Source: Magicicada septendecula (lineage: Eukaryota; Arthropoda; Insecta; Hemiptera; Cicadidae). Taken from it: a stretch of 64,000 nucleotides of DNA. A program made the translations under genes and the position numbers. The stretch spans positions 437,290,958-437,354,957 of the forward strand of contig CM068372.1 of NCBI GenBank assembly GCA_034769895.1. The letters are read 5' to 3'. Numbering within the stretch: position 1 is the stretch's first letter; each line of letters starts with the position of its first letter. Shown one piece after another: positions 57,953-64,000 of this stretch. Under the pieces are notes generated by a model that worked only from the letters and a program-made list of their open reading frames with translations, was not told the origin of the DNA and did not search any database.

Positions 57953-60900
57953 CTAGCACAGCCCAGATACTTGTAGAACGTTCCATAATACCTAAAAATA
58001 TGTACGCACACTCATATTACAGCTGGGCTCTGCTAGGATAGCCGAGATACTTGTAGAACGTTCCATAATACCTAAAAATATATACGCACACTCATATTAC
58101 AGCTGGGCTCTGCTAGGATAGCCGAGATACTTGTAGAACGTTACATAATTCCTAACAATATGTACGCACACACACTACGCACACTCATATTACAGCTGGG
58201 CTCTGCTAGAATAGCCGAGATACTTGTAGAACGTTCCATAATACCTAACAATATGTACCGCACACACTACGCACACTCATATTACAGCTGGGCTCTGCTA
58301 GGATAATCGAGATACTTGTAGAACGTTCCATAATACCTAACAATATGTACGCTCACACACTTCGCACACTCATATTACAGCTGGGCTCTGCTAGGATAGC
58401 CGAGATACTTGTACAACGTTCCATTATAACTAACAATATGTACGCACACTCATATTACAGCTGGGCTCTGCTAGGATAGCCGAGATACTTGTAGAACGTT
58501 CCATAATACCTAACAGTATGTACGCACTCTCATATTACAGCTGGGCTCTGCTAGGATAGCTGAGATACTTGTAGAATGTTCCGTAATACCTAACAATATG
58601 TACGCACACTCATATTACAGCTGGGCTCTGCTAGGATAGCCGAAATACTTGTAGAACGTTCCGTAATACCTAACAATATGCACGCGCACACACTACGCAC
58701 ACTCATATTACAGCTAGGCTCTGCTAGAATAGCCGAGATACTTGTATAACGTTCCATAACACCTAACAATATGTACGCACACTCATATTACAGCTGGGCT
58801 CTGCTAGGATAGCCGAGATACTTGTAGAAAGTTCCATAACACCTAACAATATGTACGCACACTCATATTACAGCTGGGCTCTGCTAGGATAGCCGAGATA
58901 CTTGTAGAACGTTCCATAACACCTAACAATATGTACGCACACTCATATTACAGCTGGGCTCTGCTAGGATAGCCGAGATACTTGTAGAATATTCCGTAAT
59001 ACCTAACAATATGTACGCACACTCAAATTACAGCTGGGCTCTGCTAGGGTAGCCGAGATACTTGTAGAACGTTGCGTAATACCTAACAATATGTACGCAC
59101 ACTCATATTACAGCTGGGCTCTGCTAGGATAGCCGAGATACTTGTAGAACGTTCCATAATACCTAACAATATGTACGCACACACACTACGCACACTCATA
59201 TTACAGCTGGGCACTGCTAGGAGAGCCGGGATACTTGTAGAACGTTCCATAATACCTAACAATATGTACCGCACACAATACGCACACTCATATTACAGCT
59301 GGGCTCTGCTAGGATAGCCGAGATACTTGTAGAACGTTCCGTAATACCTAACAATATGTACCGCACACACCACGCACACTCATATTACAGCTGGGCTCTG
59401 CTAAGGTAGTCGAGATACTTGTAGAACGTTCCATAATACCCAACAATATGCACGCACACACACTACGCACACTCATATTACAGCTGGTCTCTGCTAGAAT
59501 AGCCGAGATACTTGTAGAACGTTCCGTAATACCTAACAATATGTACGCACACTCATATTACAGCTCGGCTCTGCTAGGATAGCCGAGATACTTGTAGAAC
59601 GTTCCGTAATACCTAACAATATGCACGCACACACACTACGCACACGCATATTACAGCTGGGCTCTGCTAGGATAGCCGAGATACTTGTAGAACGTTCCAT
59701 AATACCTAACAATATGTACGCACACTCATATTACAGCTGGGCTCTGCTAGGATAGCCGAGATACTTGTAGAACGTTTCATAATTCCCAACAATATGTACG
59801 CACACACACTACGCACACTCATATTACAGCTGGGCTCTGCTAGAATAGCCGAGATACTTGTAGAACGTTCCATAATACCTAACAATATGTACCGCACACA
59901 CTACGCACACTCATATTACAGCTGGGCTCTGCTAGGATAGTCGAGATACTTGTAGAACGTTCCATAATACCTAACAATATGTACGCTCACACACTTCGCA
60001 CACTCATATTACAGCTGGGCTCTGCTAGGATAGCCGAGATACTTGTACAACGTTCCATAATAACTAACAATATGTACGCAAACTCATATTACAGCTGGGC
60101 TCTGCTAGGATAGCCGAGATACTTGTAGAACGTTCCATAATTCCTAACAATATGTACGCACACACACTACGCACACTCATATTACAGCTGGGCTCTGCTA
60201 GGATAGCCGAGATACTTGTAGAACGTTCCATAATTCCTAACAATATGTACCGCACACACCACGCACACTCATATTACAGCTGGGCTCTGCTAAGATAGTC
60301 GAGATACTTGTAGAACGTTCCATAATACCCAACAATATGCACGCACACACACTACGACCACCCATATTACAGCTGGTCTCTGCTAGAATAGCCGAGATAC
60401 TTGTAGAACGTTCCGTAATACCTAACAATATGTACGCACACTCATATTACAGCTCGGCTCTGCTAGGATAGCCGAGATACTTGTAGAACTTTCCGTAATA
60501 CCTAACAATATGCACGCACACACACTACGCACACTCATATTACAGCTGGGCTCTGCTAGGATAGCCGAGATACTTGTAGAACGTTCCATAATACCTAACA
60601 GTATGTACGCACTCTCATATTACAGCTGGGCTCTGCTAGGATAGCTGAGATACTTGTAGAATGTTCCGTAATACCTAACAATATGTACGCACACTCATAT
60701 TACAGCTGGGCTCTGCTAGGATAGCCGAGATACTTGTAGAACGTTCCGTAATACCTAACAATATGCACACGCACACACTACGCACACTCATATTACAGCT
60801 AGGCTCTGCTAGAATAGCCGAGATACTTGTAGAACGTTCCATAACACCTAACAATATGTACGCACACTCATATTACAGCTGGGCTCTGCTAGGATAGCCG

Positions 60901-63900
60901 AGATACTTGTAGAACTTTCCATAACACCTAACAATATGTACGCACACTCATATTACAGCTGGGCTCTGCTAGGATAGCGGAGATACTTGTAGAACGTTCC
61001 ATAACACCTAACAATATGTACGCACACTCATATTACAGCTGGGCTCTGCTAGGATAGCCGAGATACTTGTAGAATATTCCGCAATACCTAACAATATGTA
61101 CGCACACTCATATTACAGCTGGGCTCTGCTAGGATAGCCGAGATACTTGTAGAACGTTCCGTAATACCTAACAATATGTACGCACACTCATATTACAGCT
61201 GGGCTCTGCTAGGGTAGCCGAGATACTTGTAGAACGGTGCATAATTCCTAACAATATGTACGCACACACACTACGCACACTCATATTACAGCTGGGCTCT
61301 ACTAGGATAGCCGAGATACTTGTAGAACGTTCCGTAATACCTACAAATATGTACCGCACACACTACGCACACTCATATTACAGCTGGGCTCTGCTAAGAT
61401 AGTCGAGATACTTGTAGAACGTTCCATAATACCTAACAATATGTACGCTCACACACTTCGCACACTCATATTACAGCTGGGCTCTGCTAGGATAGCCGAG
61501 ATACTTGTAGAACGTTCCGTAATACCTAACAATATGTACGCTCACACACTTCGCACACTCATATTACAGCTGGGCTCTGCTAGGATTGCCGAGATACTTG
61601 TACAACGTTCCATAATAACTAACAATATGTACGCACACTCATATTACAGCTGGGCTCTGCTAGGGTAGCCGAGATACTTGTAGAACGTTCCATAATTCCT
61701 AACAATATGTACGCACACACACTACGCACACTCATATTACAGCTGGGCTCTGCTAGGATAGCCGAGATACTTGTAGAACGTTCCATAATTCCTAACAATA
61801 TGTACCGCACACACCACGCACACTCATATTACAGCTGGGCTCTGCTAAGATAGTCGAGATACTTGTAGAACGTTCCATAATACCCAACAATATGCACGCA
61901 CACACACTACGCACACCCATATTACAGCTGGTCTCTGCTAGAATAGCCGAGATACTTGTAGAACGTTCCGTAATACCTAACAATATGTACGCACACTCAT
62001 ATTACAGCTCGGCTCTGCTAGGATAGCCGAGATACTTGTAGAACGTTCCGTAATACCTAACAATATGCACGCACACACACTACGCACACTCATATTACAG
62101 CTGGGCTCTGCTAGGATAGCCGAGATACTTGTAGAACGTTCCATAATACCTACCAGTATGTACGCACTCTCATATTACAGCTGGCCTCTGCTAGGATAGC
62201 TGAGATACTTGTATAATGTTCCGTAATACCTAACAATATGTACGCACACTCATATTACAGCTGGGCTCTGCTAGGATAGCCGAGATACTTGTAGAACGTT
62301 CCGTAATACCTAACAATATGCACGCGCACACACTACGCACACTCATATTACAGCTAGGCTCTGCTAGAATAGCCGAGATACTTGTAGAACGTTCCATAAC
62401 ACCTAACAATATGTACGCACACTCATATTACAGCTGGGCTCTGCTAGGATAGCCGAGATACTTGTAGAACGGTGCATAATTCCTAACAATATGTACGCAC
62501 ACACACTACGCACACTCATATTACAGCTGGGCTCTACTAGGATAGCCGAGATACTTGTAGAACGTTCCGTAATACCTACAAATATGTACCGCACACACTA
62601 CGCACACTCATATTACAGCTGGGCTCTGCTAAGATAGTCGAGATACTTGTAGAACGTTCCATAATACCTAACAATATGTACGCTCACACACTTCGCACAC
62701 TCATATTACAGCTGGGCTCTGCTAGGATAGCCGAGATACTTGTAGAACGTTCCGTAATACCTAACAATATGTACGCTCACACACTTCGCACACTCATATT
62801 ACAGCTGGGCTCTGCTAGGATTGCCGAGATACTTGTACAACGTTCCATAATAACTAACAATATGTACGCACACTCATATTACAGCTGGGCTCTGCTAGGG
62901 TAGCCGAGATTCTTGTAGAACGTTCCATAATTCCTAACAATATGTACGCACACACACTACGCACACTCATATTACAGCTGGGCTCTGCTAGGATAGCCGA
63001 GATACTTGTAGAACGTTCCATAATTCCTAACAATATGTACCGCACACACCACGCACACTCATATTACAGCTGGGCTCTGCTAAGATAGTCGAGATACTTG
63101 TAGAACGTTCCATAATACCCAACAATATGCACGCACACACACTACGCACACCCATATTACAGCTGGTCTCTGCTAGAATAGCCGAGATACTTGTAGAACG
63201 TTCCGTAATACCTAACAATATGTACGCACACTCATATTACAGCTCGGCTCTGCTAGGATAGCCGAGATACTTGTAGAACGTTCCGTAATACCTAACAATA
63301 TGCACGCACACACACTACGCACACTCATATTACAGCTGGGCTCTGCTAGGATAGCCGAGATACTTGTAGAACGTTCCATAATACCTACCAGTATGTACGC
63401 ACTCTCATATTACAGCTGGCCTCTGCTAGGATAGCTGAGATACTTGTATAATGTTCCGTAATACCTAACAATATGTACGCACACTCATATTACAGCTGGG
63501 CTCTGCTAGGATAGCCGAGATACTTGTAGAACGTTCCGTAATACCTAACAATATGCACGCGCACACACTACGCACACTCATATTACAGCTAGGCTCTGCT
63601 AGAATAGCCGAGATACTTGTAGAACGTTCCATAACACCTAACAATATGTACGCACACTCATATTACAGCTGGGCTCTGCTAGGATAGCCGAGATACTTGT
63701 AGAATATTCCGCAATACCTAACAATATGTACGCACACTCATATTACAGCTGGGCTCTGCTAGGATAGCCGAGATACTTGTAGAACGTTCCGTAATACCTA
63801 ACAATATGTACGCACACTCATATTACAGCTGGGCTCTGCTAGGGTAGCCGAGATACTTGTAGAACGTTGCGTAATACCTAACAATATGTACGCACACTCA

Positions 63901-64000
63901 TATTACAGCTGGGCTCTGCTAGGATAGCCGAGATACTTGTAGAACGTTCCATAATACCTAACAATATGTACGCACACACACTACGCACACTCATATTACA
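57953..64000 (+). repeat. satellite array, interleaved 80-bp and ~93-bp monomers
   Basis: The short monomer is exactly 80 bp (for example tatgtacgcac at 58,851, 58,931 and 59,011). The long form has about 13 extra bases (acacactacgcac). Each monomer carries tattacagctgggctctgct, agccgagatacttgtagaac and cctaacaata. Monomers differ at a few positions. The array runs to the end of the window (about 72 monomers visible). The repeated 63- and 75-codon frames on both strands are translations of the satellite and are not genes. Confidence 0.97.
61230..63700 (+). repeat. 1,235-bp higher-order repeat, two copies
   Basis: The rare variants gaacggtgcataattcc (about 61,231 and 62,468), tacgctcacacacttcgc (61,444 and 62,679) and taccagtatg (62,151 and 63,386) all recur at 1,235 bp. 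Each unit therefore holds about 14-15 monomers in fixed order. Edges are approximate. Confidence 0.88.

Noticed and set aside
59083-63218. Repeated 63- and 75-codon frames on both strands that look like a protein with internal repeats
   Set aside because: They are translations of the 80/93-bp satellite. A monomer of 80 bp is not a multiple of three, and the frames exist only where long and short monomers combine.
57953-64000. CENP-B-box or hammerhead motif in the 80-bp satellite
   Set aside because: I looked for TTCG-N4-A-NN-CGGG and for CUGANGA with GAAAC in the monomer and found neither.

Overview
This is a gene-poor, AT-rich eukaryotic window, most probably from an arthropod and most likely an insect. 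The evidence is the load of insect-type transposable elements: an R1-like LINE tail, Penelope-like GIY-YIG and hammerhead-like pieces, IS630/Tc1-like, mariner and pogo/Tigger-like transposase fossils, insect-type LINEs and Ty3/Gypsy elements. I found no convincing host protein-coding gene, no tRNA or rRNA gene, no CRISPR array and no prokaryotic signal. Nearly all short open frames here are chance frames or fall inside repeats. The species cannot be named from the sequence.

Layout. 1-16,670 is old intergenic DNA sprinkled with decayed elements: a (TG)n(AG)n microsatellite (901-1015), a DDE transposase fossil (1,830-2,325), a roughly 151-bp tandem repeat (2,645-3,172), an R1-like LINE 3' end (7,390-7,990), a LINE tail (about 9,090-9,265), a Penelope-type GIY-YIG fragment (9,549-9,985), a foldback element with a mariner transposase fragment between 185-bp arms (10,515-11,176), a palindromic pair of Penelope-like termini (13,590-13,870) and a pogo/Tigger-like C-terminus (15,165-15,400). 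Six short motifs in this part have the CUGANGA / stem II / GAAAC layout of hammerhead ribozymes, several of them degenerate.

16,671-38,180 is one 21.5-kb array built from a roughly 161-bp monomer and organised into higher-order units of about 4.3-4.5 kb (starts at 18,111, 22,428, 26,906 and 31,227), with an extra 1,973-bp tandem duplication near the right end. Within each unit runs of monomers end in an (ACAG)n-type microsatellite followed by a 28-bp palindrome, and the array itself stops at such a palindrome. This resembles non-autonomous Helentron-type elements (HINE/DINE/pearl) amplified into a satellite.

38,181-49,057 is a nest of retroelement remains: a 5'-truncated LINE with 26-bp target-site duplications (39,621-42,974) that carries a 2.2-kb foreign stretch, a separate LINE endonuclease fragment (43,070-43,745), a truncated and heavily decayed Ty3/Gypsy copy on the minus strand (43,745-46,145), and a dispersed repeat (48,680-48,975) that also occurs inverted at 13,268-13,545.

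49,058-64,000 is a second satellite, with interleaved monomers of 80 and about 93 bp and higher-order periods including 1,235 bp. A young but broken Ty3/Gypsy element (49,107-57,952, LTRs differing at about six sites over 1,348 bp) sits in the first recognisable monomer. The array runs off the right edge of the window.

The genes do not form a pathway. What the window records is repeat birth, amplification and nesting. The most interesting points are the Helentron-like higher-order array, the set of hammerhead-like motifs, and the mariner-bearing foldback element.
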